Shown: positions 1 through 8,279, numbered from the stretch's first letter. The stretch is 64,000 bases of DNA from Salinihabitans flavidus (GCF_900110425.1 NZ_FODS01000006.1:1-64000); one strand, 5' to 3'. The notes: generated by a model from the letters alone, not told the origin. Numbers and translations: made by a program.

Positions 1-271
1 GTAGAGCGTAAAGACAGTCGTCCAGCGGCAGCAATGTGTGCCGCCGGAACGCGACGATCATTGCCTCCTCTTCCTCGCTGAGAACGGTTGAACGCGTGGC
101 TCTCGGGCCGGTCTTCTGATCCTCCACCGTCGCACGCTTGCGCCACTTCGCAACGGTCTTGGGGTTGATGCCCAGCTCCTTGCTCAGCTGCGCGAGCGAA
201 GCTTGCGATCGCTGTATTGCAGCTCTGACAGCGTGCGTGGTCGTGGCGCTCCCGTGACGAACTTGTCCCAT
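1..271 (-). CDS. IS481-family transposase, N-terminal 90 residues (partial)
   Basis: The frame opens at an ATG (271-269) behind the purine-rich GGAAGGAAGC and runs off the left edge. Residues 25-45 form a helix-turn-helix (SLAQLSKELGINPKTVAKW), followed by a basic linker. Residues 76-90 (RRHTLLPLDDCLYAL) match the start of the IS481/IS3-type region just before the DDE integrase core. The catalytic core is missing from the window. The protein would bind its own IS ends and catalyse cut-and-paste or copy-paste transposition. The IS481 assignment is by recognition of this N-terminus. Confidence 0.85.
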   Translation of the reverse strand, partial: MGQVRHGSATTTHAVRAAIQRSQASLAQLSKELGINPKTVAKWRKRATVEDQKTGPRATRSTVLSEEEEAMIVAFRRHTLLPLDDCLYAL

Positions 272-327
272 AATGCTTCCTTCCATTCCCGAGAAAGGAT
301 CGCACCATCAAACCATGGGATCAAACA
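1..327 (-). mobile_element. IS481-family insertion sequence, 5' end (cut by window edge)
   Basis: The transposase reading frame at 271-1 marks this as the upstream end of an insertion sequence. On the minus strand, the sequence starting at 327 begins TGTTTGATCCC. IS481-family inverted repeats usually begin with TGT, so 327 is a plausible outer end. The other end lies outside the window, so the repeat pair and target duplication cannot be checked. The stop codon of the neighbouring gene (331-329) lies two bases beyond this putative end. Confidence 0.5.
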
Positions 328-328
328 G

Positions 329-1156
329 CTACCCCGCGCGGCGGCGGTGGAGCCATTGGTCGATGGTCTTGTCGCCCCAGTACCAGGCCCGCGCGAACGG
401 ATCGATCCAGAGCGGCGCCCCCGGCCCCACCTTGTTGCGTGTGGACAGGAACGTCACCGGGCGTCCGGAACTGATGTCGATATCCGCCTCCGGCAGGGTC
501 AGCGTGCCCTCCGCCGCGCGTGTGAGCGTGAGCGCCCCGAGAAGCGCCTGATCGTGCATGTGGCGCGGGATGCCCGGATCTGCTGGGCTGATCATGTCCG
601 GGTCCGCGGCGAGCGTTGCCCAATCCTGTAGCAGCGTGCGGATGTCGGCCCGTCTCGCATCGAAACCGCCAATCGTGGCAACCCGTTCGGGCATGTCCCG
701 CGCGGCAGAGGGCACGCCGAGCCGGTCCAGCACGGCGGGCGCGCAGCGCCGGCGCAGCGGCGCCTGCCCGCGCAGCAGGTAGATTCCATGCTCGCGCAGA
801 TGACCCAACATCGGGGCGGGAGTGCCGCGCGGAAGCGTCGCGCTGTCCAGCCAGATCAGGGGGGCCGCGCGTTCACCAGCCACGCGATTGATAATCTCCG
901 GCTTCCAGGCATAGGTGCCGCGCGCGGGGGGGTAATGCGCGGGCAGGGCGGAGAAATCCAGCGTCCGGAATTCGGCCCAGGGGAAATGCCGCTCCAGCAG
1001 CGCCCGCCGATCGGATTGCAGCCCCATGTCATAGACGATCCAATCGCCCATCCGGTGCCAGCCCTTGCGCCGCGCCGCGCGCAAAAGCTGCCACAGGCAG
1101 CGCCAGTAGGGCGCGTTGGCGGCGCTCAGGAAGGTTGGCTGGTCGGGTGCGGTCAT
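329..1156 (-). CDS. Conserved hypothetical protein, possible glycosyltransferase-like fold
   Basis: This 275-residue soluble protein has no signal peptide. Residues 79-105 (RGTYAWKPEIINR followed by LIWLDSA) resemble the stretch before a nucleotide-sugar-binding acidic motif in small GT-A-like hypothetical proteins. A strict DXD motif is absent, so enzymatic activity is uncertain. It is transcribed away from a second glycosyltransferase-like gene that starts at 1294, and the two may act on the same surface polymer, though this is inference from proximity. Its stop codon lies next to the putative end of the IS481 element, so the original C-terminus may have been shortened. Confidence 0.6.
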   Translation of the reverse strand: MTAPDQPTFLSAANAPYWRCLWQLLRAARRKGWHRMGDWIVYDMGLQSDRRALLERHFPWAEFRTLDFSALPAHYPPARGTYAWKPEIINRVAGERAAPLIWLDSATLPRGTPAPMLGHLREHGIYLLRGQAPLRRRCAPAVLDRLGVPSAARDMPERVATIGGFDARRADIRTLLQDWATLAADPDMISPADPGIPRHMHDQALLGALTLTRAAEGTLTLPEADIDISSGRPVTFLSTRNKVGPGAPLWIDPFARAWYWGDKTIDQWLHRRRAG

Positions 1157-1293
1157 GGCACCAGTTAATCATTCACGCGCAGGGGGGCCAGTGCAATTTC
1201 CCTGCCGGCTTGCCATCGGGGGGAATTCCCCCTTACATCGCCGCGCGGGACACGGGGCATCATGCCGAGGCGGCACATGACGGAAGGCAGGGT

Positions 1294-2256
1294 ATGATCT
1301 GGGCGACAATCGGCGCGGGCGTTCTGGCGCTGATCGCGCTTGTCATGTGGCTGCATCACCTGTTCGAGGGGGAGCGGCTGCTCCGCGATCTGTGGCGCGA
1401 ATGGCGGCTGTCGCGCAAATCGCTGGCTGAGGTGGACGCGGCCTGGGCCGCCGCGCCGGACAGGTCGGATATCGAGATCAGCCTGACCACCATCCCGAGC
1501 CGGATCGGCATGATCGAGCAGACGCTCAAGGGCCTTCTGGACCAGACACGCCCGCCCAAGCGCGTGGTGCTCAACGTGCCGGAGTATTCCGAGCGAGAAA
1601 AGCGCCCCTATGAGATCCCGGAAGTCTTGCTGGGGCTGTCCGGCGTGCGGATCCGGCGCTGCCGGGACTGGGGGCCGGCCACCAAGATGATCCCCGCGCT
1701 GCTGGAGGCGGAACCCGATGCGCCGGTGCTGGTGGCCGACGACGACCGGATCTATCCCGCGCGCTTCGTGGAATGGGCCGAACGCTGGGCGGCGGAGCGG
1801 CCGGATGCGGCGTTGACCTTCGCGGGGTGGGAGGTGCCTGCCGACCTCATCGACCGGCCCACGACGATCTGGTCCAACCTCTTCATGCGTGCCCCGGCGC
1901 CGGTGCGCGGTCATCGCCTGCGCAGGCCGCGCGAGACCGATGTTTTCATGGGCGTCATGGGCTATCTGGTGCGTCCGCGATTCTACGATCTGGAGGCGCT
2001 GACCGATTTTTCGCGCACGCCGCGGGCGGGGTTTCTGGTCGACGACGTGCGGTCCAGCGCGCTGTGCCGCGCACCGCGACTGGTGATTCCGGCGGGCGGG
2101 CTGAGCTTTCTTCCCAAGGCACGCTATGGCGCGTTCAAGGAGACGGCGCTGGCCAACCTCAATCGCGGCTCTGGCGCGCCGGAGGACCGCAACAATTCCA
2201 TCGCGGTCCGGCATTATGCCGACCGCTGGCGGGTGGGAGGCAGGCCCCGGCCCTGA
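1294..2256 (+). CDS. Membrane-anchored glycosyltransferase-like protein
   Basis: The 320-residue protein starts with a single membrane segment (residues 5-20). A GT-A-like domain follows: SLTTIPSRI near 63, LDQTRPPKRVVLNVPEY near 82-98, and an acidic VADDDRIYP cluster at 147-155 that sits where family-2 enzymes carry their DXD metal and nucleotide-sugar site. The frame is open upstream to 1135, but the ATG at 1294 follows the purine-rich AAGGCAGG and puts the membrane segment at the N-terminus, so it was chosen. A sugar transfer at the inner face of the membrane is likely; the substrate cannot be told from sequence. Confidence 0.7.
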   Translation: MIWATIGAGVLALIALVMWLHHLFEGERLLRDLWREWRLSRKSLAEVDAAWAAAPDRSDIEISLTTIPSRIGMIEQTLKGLLDQTRPPKRVVLNVPEYSEREKRPYEIPEVLLGLSGVRIRRCRDWGPATKMIPALLEAEPDAPVLVADDDRIYPARFVEWAERWAAERPDAALTFAGWEVPADLIDRPTTIWSNLFMRAPAPVRGHRLRRPRETDVFMGVMGYLVRPRFYDLEALTDFSRTPRAGFLVDDVRSSALCRAPRLVIPAGGLSFLPKARYGAFKETALANLNRGSGAPEDRNNSIAVRHYADRWRVGGRPRP

Positions 2257-2283
2257 CCCCCCCGCGCGTGTCAGCCGAGCGTG

Positions 2284-2982
2284 TCAGCCGCGCGGGGTCT
2301 TTTCGATCAGGTGATAAAGCTGCGTGAAGGTGGCCGCGCCGAGAATCGGAATCACGAGATTGACCAGCGGCACCGAGAGCGGCATGGCCATCAGCGTTCC
2401 GGCGGCCCAGATCGTCAGCGCATGCTTGCGCCGCAGGGTCTTCGCCCCCTCGCGGCCGAGCCGCCGCATGGCCGCCAGCGTGAAATACTCCCGCCCGAGC
2501 AGAAACCCGTTCAGCCCCCAGAAGATGAAGATCGTCAGGGGGGGGAAGAGAGCGTAGAGCACGAAGGCCAGAAGGTTCGCCACGATCAGCACCCCCAGAA
2601 AGGCGAGCGTGTCGGCCAGATCGTCGAGGATGGACGTGGAGGCGATGCGCGGCAGGCTGGGGTAGTGCCGATCCTCCACCGCCTGCGCCACCTCGTCCAG
2701 AAACATCGAGCTGATGGCCGAGGCGACCGGCACCATCAGGAACATCGACAGCACGAGCATGAGCAGCAGTGACGACCAGCCCAGCAGGTCGTCGAGCCAT
2801 GTCACCGGGCCGATCAGGGGCAGATGCGTCTCTTCGCCCACAAGCAGGGTCAGGCCCCAGATCACCCCGGTGGAGACCGCGATCAGAAGCGCCACCGTCA
2901 GCCCGACACCGACGAGGAGAACCTTGCGGAATCGCGGATCGCCAAGCTGTGCGAGCGCGCGCGAAAAGGCGATGAAGATCAT
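2284..2982 (-). CDS. EI24/CysZ-family membrane protein
   Basis: The 232-residue integral membrane protein has hydrophobic segments at about residues 20-45, 65-95, 125-150 and 195-215 and the arrangement of the EI24 (CysZ) family. In enterobacteria CysZ takes up sulfate; here the substrate is unknown because no cys genes are adjacent. The ATG at 2982 overlaps the stop of the upstream nitroreductase gene as ATGA, which favours translational coupling. An in-frame ATG four codons upstream (2994) is an alternative with no better ribosome-binding site. Confidence 0.75.
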   Translation of the reverse strand: MIFIAFSRALAQLGDPRFRKVLLVGVGLTVALLIAVSTGVIWGLTLLVGEETHLPLIGPVTWLDDLLGWSSLLLMLVLSMFLMVPVASAISSMFLDEVAQAVEDRHYPSLPRIASTSILDDLADTLAFLGVLIVANLLAFVLYALFPPLTIFIFWGLNGFLLGREYFTLAAMRRLGREGAKTLRRKHALTIWAAGTLMAMPLSVPLVNLVIPILGAATFTQLYHLIEKTPRG

Positions 2983-3557
2983 GTGCTGACCCATTCGATC
3001 CGGGTTTTCGGATCGGGGCGGGGGCGTTCGGGCGGGACAGAAGTCTCGGTGCCGATATGGATGAACCCCGCGACCCGTTCGTGATCGTCCAGGCCCAGCC
3101 CCAGCCGCCCGAAGTCGCGGTCATGGGCGGGCCAGCCGGTGAGCCAGTTCGCCCCCCAGCCCGTCGCCAGCGCGGCATTGAGGCAGGCGAGGCAGACCGC
3201 GCCGGCGGAGTAGGTCTGTTCGATCTCGGGCACCTTGTCGGCCTTCACCGGGCTTTCGATCACCGCCACGGCGAGAGGGCTTTCCGCAAAGGCGCTGCGA
3301 CTTTTCTCGATCTGGATGTCGTCGTAGCGCAATGCGAGCCCGCGTTCTGTGATAAGCCGCGCCAGACGGTGCAGGGCGGCGGGTTCCAGCACGATCAGGC
3401 GCCACGGCTCCAGCTTGCCGTGGTCGGGGGTGCGAAGGGCGGCGGTCAGGATCGGCTCCAGCGCCGCGCGGTCGGGCGCGGGCAGGCCCAGCGTGCGGGC
3501 AGGCCGCGAGCGGCGGGTGAGCAGAAAGTCGAGAGCGGCCTTGTTCGGTTGGGGCAT
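2979..3557 (-). CDS. YdjA-type nitroreductase
   Basis: This 192-residue protein is the size of the compact YdjA class of FMN-dependent nitroreductases. The N-terminal RRSRPARTLG resembles the conserved R-R-S-phosphate-binding start of the family, and residues around 45-55 (LRTPDHGKLEPWRLIV) match its flavin-contact P-D-H-x-x-x-P-W signature. The substrate is unknown. The frame is open upstream to 3638, but the MPQPNKAALDFL start at 3557 matches family length. It forms a two-gene unit with the EI24-type gene downstream, overlapping it by 4 nt. Confidence 0.85.
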   Translation of the reverse strand: MPQPNKAALDFLLTRRSRPARTLGLPAPDRAALEPILTAALRTPDHGKLEPWRLIVLEPAALHRLARLITERGLALRYDDIQIEKSRSAFAESPLAVAVIESPVKADKVPEIEQTYSAGAVCLACLNAALATGWGANWLTGWPAHDRDFGRLGLGLDDHERVAGFIHIGTETSVPPERPRPDPKTRIEWVST

Positions 3558-3718
3558 GGGGGCATACGTGTCCTGTGGTCTGTCCATGTCATCGGCGCAG
3601 GCGGCAGGAAACCTCAGGTATTTCAAACCCTTGCGCAAGATCGCCAGAAGCCTTGCCTGCGCGCCTGTCTTGCGGCAACTATCACGGGTGGAGGCGGAAA
3701 CCGCAAGGGGGCAGCAGC

Positions 3719-3976
3719 ATGGCGGCAGAGCTGGCGCATCTGGCCGAAGCGGGCCGCGAGATCGCGGTCCGGGTGACGCCGCGCGCCTCTCGCAACCGCG
3801 TGGTGGCCGATGAGGAAGGCGGCGCGATCCGCGTCTATGTCACCACCGCGCCGGAGGGCGGCAAGGCCAATGCGGCGGTGCAGAAGATCCTTGCCAAGGC
3901 GCTGGGTGTGCCGAAAACGCGGCTTGTGCTGCTGCGCGGCGCCGCCGCGCGCGACAAGGTCTTCCGCGTGAGTTGA
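3719..3976 (+). CDS. DUF167 (YggU-type) small protein
   Basis: An 85-residue protein with the DUF167 fold: IAVRVTPRASRNRV near residue 15, VYVTTAPEGGKAN near 37, and the closing KVFRV. Family members are about 70-110 residues long and of unknown function. The ATG at 3719 is preceded by AAGGGGG at suitable spacing. It is alone on this strand, with convergent genes on both sides. Confidence 0.9.
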   Translation: MAAELAHLAEAGREIAVRVTPRASRNRVVADEEGGAIRVYVTTAPEGGKANAAVQKILAKALGVPKTRLVLLRGAAARDKVFRVS

Positions 3977-4025
3977 GCCTGAGCAGAGAATCGCACCGGA
4001 ACCCTTGGTCAGGGCGCGCCGCGGG

Positions 4026-4264
4026 TCAGCCCGTATCGTCTTTGATCTGATAGACGCCCTCGGGCAGGTTGAGCGCGGCGGCAAGGTCGCGCGCCTGATT
4101 GAGCGACAGGGTGAGCGTGTGCACCTTGTCGAGGCGGGCATCGTACTGCTCCACCGTGATGCAATCCTCGAAGAGGTTGACGATCACGTCCTCTTTCAGG
4201 GGGCCTCCCCGTCATCGACGAGTGTGACAACGGTGGCGTCGAATTCGTGCTCTATGCTGAACAT
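4026..4264 (-). pseudogene. Small conserved protein of about 79 residues, disrupted by a one-base frameshift
   Basis: From the ATG at 4264 the frame codes 22 residues (MFSIEHEFDATVVTLVDDG plus EAP) and meets TGA at 4198-4196. Moving back one base at a run of five C (minus strand 4203-4199) restores an open frame reading LKEDVIVNLFEDCITVEQYD and onwards to a stop at 4028-4026. Joined, this gives a coherent 79-residue acidic protein that I recognise as a small hypothetical protein typical of Rhodobacteraceae. It is a recent one-base loss, a sequencing error, or less likely -1 slippage on the C run. Function is unknown. Confidence 0.6.
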
Positions 4265-4653
4265 GAGCGCAGGGTAACGCAGGCGGGCCGAGTTGCAAGC
4301 CGCTTTGCGCGCCGGGGCTGCGGCCGTCTCCGGGCGGAGCGCGCGGTCCGCGCGCGCAGTGTCATTTTTGCGCTCGGGCCGCGCAGGCCCCGGGGCTCTG
4401 CCCCGGACCCCGAGGTATTTTTCCCGAAAAGATACAGGGGCGGGACGGCATGAAACGGCGTCCCGATTGGTGTCATTCCTGCGGCCGGGGCCGGAAAACC
4501 GCTGTCCTCTCTTGCCGGACATCCTCTAGGGTCGCACCCGGATCAAAGCGGAGCCGGAGCCATGCGAGCGAACTGTCCTTTGTCGCGCCTGCCGCGCCGT
4601 TCGAAGGCCGCTCTGGCGATTCAGGTATGTGTGGCGGCGGGAGCCTGTGCGGG
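4265..4653 (+). other. Intergenic region, 389 bases, with a hairpin element
   Basis: No convincing gene was seen. The region is GC-rich with alternating GC and CG tracts around 4310-4360, and then carries the hairpin element at 4387-4434 described separately. The reading frame of the downstream YigZ-type gene is open back to 4450, but that part does not look like protein. Confidence 0.6.
4387..4434 (+). repeat. Hairpin plus AT-rich tail, putative dispersed intergenic element, copy 1
   Basis: A perfect stem CCGGGGC (4390-4396) and GCCCCGG (4400-4406) with loop TCT is followed by ACCCCGAGGTATTTTTC and AAAAGATA. A related arrangement lies on the other strand at 7403-7438. The T-run makes it a plausible intrinsic terminator, and the shared tail suggests a repeated intergenic element of this lineage. 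Confidence 0.45.
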
Positions 4654-5019
4654 ATGAAGATCAATCAGATCGGCCATGTCGTCACTGACCGGGGGTCGAA
4701 ATACGCGGTTTCGGGGGCATGGGCGCAGGACCGCGCGGCGGCGGAGGATGTGCTTCGGCGTGTGAAGAAAGCGCGCAAGTTTGCCCGCGCCACGCACAAC
4801 ACATGGGCGGTGCTCCTGCCCGATGGCACGCCGCTTAAGGGGGATGACGGGGAGGCCGGCGCCGGCATGGTGATTCTGCGCATGCTGGAGCGGGCAGGCC
4901 TGCGCGGTCATGTCATCGTGGTCACGCGCTGGTATGGCGGCAAACACTTGGGCGGCGACCGCTTTCGCCGGGTGCAGGACTGCGTCGCCGCCTATCTGGA
5001 CGCCTTCGGCCCCTTTTGA
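4654..5019 (+). CDS. YigZ/IMPACT-family protein (UPF0029 domain only)
   Basis: The 121-residue protein has the IMPACT-N fold signature: KKARKFARATHNTWAV near residues 31-46, then KGDDGEAGAGMVIL and VVTRWYGGKHLGGDRF. The E. coli YigZ homologue is about 205 residues; this one has only the UPF0029 domain and no C-terminal DUF1949 domain. Its role is not established; IMPACT relatives act in translation control. The frame is open upstream to 4450, but only the MKINQIGHVV start gives a protein-like N-terminus. Confidence 0.8.
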   Translation: MKINQIGHVVTDRGSKYAVSGAWAQDRAAAEDVLRRVKKARKFARATHNTWAVLLPDGTPLKGDDGEAGAGMVILRMLERAGLRGHVIVVTRWYGGKHLGGDRFRRVQDCVAAYLDAFGPF

Positions 5020-5029
5020 TTCAGGTCAA
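5016..5029 (+). promoter_or_regulatory. Candidate FNR/FnrL box upstream of the DUF6455 trio
   Basis: TTGAT-TCAG-GTCAA matches the FNR consensus TTGAT-N4-ATCAA with one mismatch. It spans the stop codon of the previous gene and is centred about 65 bases before the first DUF6455 start codon, which would suit activation from a class II position. Regulation by oxygen is inference. Confidence 0.45.
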
Positions 5030-5087
5030 GGGCGGGGCCGGGGCCGCGTGGTAGCGTGACGCACAGGTTTTCACCCGCGAGGCCGCC

Positions 5088-5351
5088 ATGACCGACCGTT
5101 CCACCATCAAACATCATGCGGATCTGTTGGATCGCGCCGCGACAAAGTTGGGCGCCGATCTGGAAGGCGCGCTTCTGTCGGGACGGATGCGGATGGATGC
5201 GCTTGGCGACGCGGTGCTGCGCTGCACCGAATGCGGATGCCCCGGCGCCTGCGTGGACTGGCTTGACGATGAACAGGCGCGCGTGGAGGCGCCGCCCCAC
5301 TACTGTCGCAACGTCCGGCTTCTCACCACGCTTCGGGACGCGGCGCGATGA
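5088..5351 (+). CDS. DUF6455 family Cys-rich protein, paralogue 1 of 3
   Basis: An 87-residue soluble protein. After a helical N-terminal half it carries RCTECGCPGACVDW and then APPHYC. This is the C-x2-C-x5-C-x2-W-x14-C pattern shared by all three tandem genes, with one extra cysteine. Four conserved cysteines suggest metal or iron-sulfur binding, but this is not proven. The stop overlaps the start of the next gene as ATGA, so they are translationally coupled. An FNR-like box lies upstream. Confidence 0.75.
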   Translation: MTDRSTIKHHADLLDRAATKLGADLEGALLSGRMRMDALGDAVLRCTECGCPGACVDWLDDEQARVEAPPHYCRNVRLLTTLRDAAR

Positions 5352-5641
5352 CACGGGTTCTGCGGCTTGGCGATCCGGTGCGGCATTTCTGGATGACGCG
5401 CAGCGTGGCGCGGGTCGTCGGGCTGTCGCTCAGCGCGGCGATGGCCGACGGGCGGCTGCCTCCGCAGGAGTATGAGGCGATGGTGGCGCGCTGCCGCTGC
5501 TGCCAGCGGGTGAGCGATTGCGAGTTGTGGCTGGCCATGCAGACCGGCCGCGCGGAGACGGCGCCGGAGTTCTGCCAGCACCGGGATATTCTCGACCAGA
5601 TTGGAAAACAGGCGGGCACGACCCGCGAGGAGAGGAACTGA
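5348..5641 (+). CDS. DUF6455 family Cys-rich protein, paralogue 2 of 3
   Basis: A 97-residue protein with the motif CRCCQRVSDCELW followed by APEFC, the same C-x2-C-x5-C-x2-W-x14-C spacing as its neighbours. The N-terminal half (FWMTRSVARVVGLSLSAAM) looks helical and amphipathic, and a basic tail follows the last cysteine. It overlaps gene 1 by 4 nt and is 3 nt from gene 3, so all three are probably one transcript. Function unknown. Confidence 0.75.
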   Translation: MTRVLRLGDPVRHFWMTRSVARVVGLSLSAAMADGRLPPQEYEAMVARCRCCQRVSDCELWLAMQTGRAETAPEFCQHRDILDQIGKQAGTTREERN

Positions 5642-5644
5642 TCC

Positions 5645-5899
5645 ATGTCTTTTTTCAAGAAGATCAACGACCGGACCGACCTTATGAGCGAAATGGCCCG
5701 CCGTGTCGGCGTGGACTGGAGCCGGATCGTCGGCGATTCGCCCGAGCGGGTGCGCGCGTTCCGCGAGGCGGCGCTGATCTGCACGCAGTGCACCGCCGAG
5801 GGGCCGTGCCGCGCGTGGCAGGCCAGCCATGACCATGCCGAGGCGGCGCCGGGCTATTGCCTCAACCGCGAGCGGCTGGCGGCGCTGAAAGACGCCTGA
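5645..5899 (+). CDS. DUF6455 family Cys-rich protein, paralogue 3 of 3
   Basis: An 84-residue protein with CTQCTAEGPCRAW and APGYC, giving C-x2-C-x5-C-x2-W-x13-C. The N-terminal half (DLMSEMARRVGVDW) fits the helical part of the paralogues. It follows gene 2 after 3 nt, with GAGGAGAGG as a strong ribosome-binding site before its ATG. Three divergent copies in tandem suggest separate partners or metal sites rather than gene dosage; this is inference. Confidence 0.75.
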   Translation: MSFFKKINDRTDLMSEMARRVGVDWSRIVGDSPERVRAFREAALICTQCTAEGPCRAWQASHDHAEAAPGYCLNRERLAALKDA

Positions 5900-5957
5900 G
5901 CGCGGATCGGCCCGGCCCCCCGGTGTCCATGTCGTCGTAGAGCGGGATTGGGCGGGA

Positions 5958-7340
5958 TCAGAGGCGCCGGCCCCAGAGGTCATACTCTCCCGCTTCGTCC
6001 ACCTCGACGCGGACGATATCGCCGACCGTGAGGCCCTTTGTGTCCTCGTCGATGAAGAGGTTGCCGTCGATCTCGGGCGCGTCGCCTTTCGTGCGGCAGG
6101 TGGCGATGCCGTCGGCGTCGATGTCATCCACGATCACGTCGAGATGCCGACCCAGCTTCGCGGCGAGCTTTGCCTCTGAAATCGCCTGCGCCCGGGCCAT
6201 GAAACGATCCCAGCGATCCTGCTTGACCTCTGGCGCGACGTGATCGGGCAGCGCGTTCGAGCGGGCACCGGCCACGTTTTCATACTGAAAGCAGCCCACA
6301 CGGTCGAGCTGCGCCTCCTCCAGCCAGTCGAGAAGATGTTCGAATTCCGCCTCGGTCTCGCCGGGGTAACCGACGATGAAGGTGGAGCGCAGGGTGATGT
6401 CGGGGCAGATCGCGCGCCAGGCGGCGATCTCCTCGAGCGTTCTGGCGCCGGCGGCGGGGCGCGCCATGCGCTTGAGCGTGTCGGGGTGCGAGTGCTGAAA
6501 CGGGATGTCGAGATAGGGCAGGATCAGCCCCTCGGCCATGAGCGGGATCAACTCGCGCACATGCGGGTAGGGGTAGACATAGTGGAGCCGTACCCAGGCG
6601 CCGAGGGATCCCAGTTCCCGCGCCAGATCGGTGAGATGACTGCGCACATCGCGGCCCTGCCAGGGGTGGGCGGAATACCTCCGGTCGAGCCCGTAGGCGG
6701 AGGTGTCCTGCGAGATCACGAGAAGTTCGCGCACGCCGCTCTCCACCAGCTTCTCGGCCTCGCGCAGCACCGCGTGGACGGGCCGCGATTGCAGCCGTCC
6801 GCGCATGTCGGGGATGATGCAGAACTTGCACTTGTGATTGCAGCCCTCGGAAATCTTGAGATAACTGTAGTGGCGCGGGGTCAGCCGCACGCCGGCGGCG
6901 GGCATGAGATCCACGAAAGGGTCGGGGCTGGGCGGCACGGCAGTGTGCACGGCGTCGAGCACCTGCTCATACTGGTGCGGGCCGGTCACGGCGAGCACCT
7001 TGGGGTGCGCGCCGGTGATGTACTCGGGCTCCGCCCCGAGGCAGCCGGTGACGATCACCCGGCCGTTTTCGGTCAGCGCCTCTCCAATCGCGTCGAGGCT
7101 TTCGGCCTTGGCGCTGTCGAGAAAGCCGCAGGTGTTCACGATTACCGCGTCGGCGCCCGTGTAGTCGGGCGAGATGCCATAACCTTCGGCCCGCAGGCGC
7201 GTCAGGATACGCTCGCTGTCCACCAGCGCCTTGGGACAGCCGAGGCTGACCATGCCGATGGTCGGCTGGCCGGGGCGGGTCTCGCCGCGGATGGCGGCGC
7301 GGGCAAGGTCGGGGCGAAGATCGGGGGGGTTCTGGGACAT
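5958..7340 (-). CDS. rimO: Ribosomal protein S12 methylthiotransferase RimO
   Basis: A 460-residue radical-SAM enzyme that adds a methylthio group to the conserved aspartate of ribosomal protein S12. The N-terminal MTTase domain has the three cluster cysteines C35 (SLGCPKA), C71 (NTCGF) and C100 (TGC). The radical-SAM motif CNHKCKFC holds C167, C171 and C174. A C-terminal TRAM domain ends the protein. The [13 protein letters not shown] form and S12-type sequence separate it from MiaB. It is a single-gene unit that converges on the DUF6455 trio. Confidence 0.95.
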   Translation of the reverse strand: MSQNPPDLRPDLARAAIRGETRPGQPTIGMVSLGCPKALVDSERILTRLRAEGYGISPDYTGADAVIVNTCGFLDSAKAESLDAIGEALTENGRVIVTGCLGAEPEYITGAHPKVLAVTGPHQYEQVLDAVHTAVPPSPDPFVDLMPAAGVRLTPRHYSYLKISEGCNHKCKFCIIPDMRGRLQSRPVHAVLREAEKLVESGVRELLVISQDTSAYGLDRRYSAHPWQGRDVRSHLTDLARELGSLGAWVRLHYVYPYPHVRELIPLMAEGLILPYLDIPFQHSHPDTLKRMARPAAGARTLEEIAAWRAICPDITLRSTFIVGYPGETEAEFEHLLDWLEEAQLDRVGCFQYENVAGARSNALPDHVAPEVKQDRWDRFMARAQAISEAKLAAKLGRHLDVIVDDIDADGIATCRTKGDAPEIDGNLFIDEDTKGLTVGDIVRVEVDEAGEYDLWGRRL

Positions 7341-7402
7341 GGGCGCGATATAGGTGATCGCGGAAGCTTTGCAAATCGCGAAATGGCGCGCGCGCCCTGT
7401 CC

Positions 7403-7438
7403 CTTCATCTTTGTGCGAAATATTTCCGGGGTCCGGGA
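7403..7438 (-). repeat. Putative dispersed intergenic element, copy 2
   Basis: Read on the minus strand, CCCGGACCCCGG is followed by AAATATTTCGCACAAAGATGAA. This resembles the CCGGACCCCGAGGTATTTTT and AAAAGATA string of the element at 4387-4434. It lies between cobF and rimO and could end cobF transcription. Confidence 0.4.
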
Positions 7439-7462
7439 TGGACCGAGGGGGGCCCCGCGCCG

Positions 7463-8221
7463 TCAGTTCGCGCCTTTGCGCAGGATATAGATGTCCATGA
7501 TCCAGCCGTTCTCGGCCCGGGCGCGGGCGCGGGTGTCGACGATCTCAGGGGCCATCTTTGAGAGCGGGCCGGAGAGGGTGATCTGCTGCGCCATGCCGAC
7601 ATAGGCGCCCCACCAGATGTGAATCCCCTCGGGCGGCAGGCATTGAAAGGAACACTCCCCGTCGAGCATCACCGCCAGCGTTTCAGCCCCCTCGGGCCAG
7701 CCCGCCGCGCGCAGGTTGCGCCCGGTGGTGATCTGCACCGCGCCGGCCAGCGTGTTGAGCGGGATCGCATGGGCGGAGGTGAGCATCGACAGGGAGGTGA
7801 TGCCGGGCACCACGTCGATCCGCATCTCCAGACCCCGCGCAATCACCCGATCGGCGATGCGCAGCGTGCTGTCATAGAGCGCCGGATCGCCCCAGACCAT
7901 GAGCGCCACGCGGCCCCCGTCGCGGACATGCCGCGCGATCAGCTCCGCCCAGATGGCGGCGATGGCATCGTGCCATGCGGTCACCCCGTCGGTATACTCC
8001 GGCGTGTCCGCGTCGCGCTTGGGGTAGTCGAATTCCACCACGCGCGGCGCGGGCGAGAGCATCTCGGTGGCGATGTGGCGGCGCAGATCGGCCAGCGCCG
8101 TCTTTTCCGCGCCCTTGCGCGGCAGCAGGATCACATCGGCGCCCTGCAACTTGCGCACCGCCTCCAGCGTGAGGTGTTCGGGATTGCCGGAGCCGATGCC
8201 GACGAGGCTGAGGGTGATCAT
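7463..8221 (-). CDS. cobF: Precorrin-6A synthase (deacetylating) CobF
   Basis: A 252-residue SAM-dependent methyltransferase that methylates C1 of precorrin-5 and releases acetate to give precorrin-6A in the aerobic cobalamin route. The N-terminal [16 protein letters not shown] is the SAM-binding loop of the corrin methylase family, and [10 protein letters not shown] near residue 194 is typical of CobF. The frame is open upstream to 8404, but [10 protein letters not shown] gives the family start. It is the last gene of the cob run, 58 nt after cobA. Confidence 0.93.
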   Translation of the reverse strand: MITLSLVGIGSGNPEHLTLEAVRKLQGADVILLPRKGAEKTALADLRRHIATEMLSPAPRVVEFDYPKRDADTPEYTDGVTAWHDAIAAIWAELIARHVRDGGRVALMVWGDPALYDSTLRIADRVIARGLEMRIDVVPGITSLSMLTSAHAIPLNTLAGAVQITTGRNLRAAGWPEGAETLAVMLDGECSFQCLPPEGIHIWWGAYVGMAQQITLSGPLSKMAPEIVDTRARARAENGWIMDIYILRKGAN

Positions 8222-8279
8222 GGCGGGTCGCTCCTGCAAGCGGTTGGAAGGCGTCGGGGCGCGGGCGGCGCGGGCGGGA

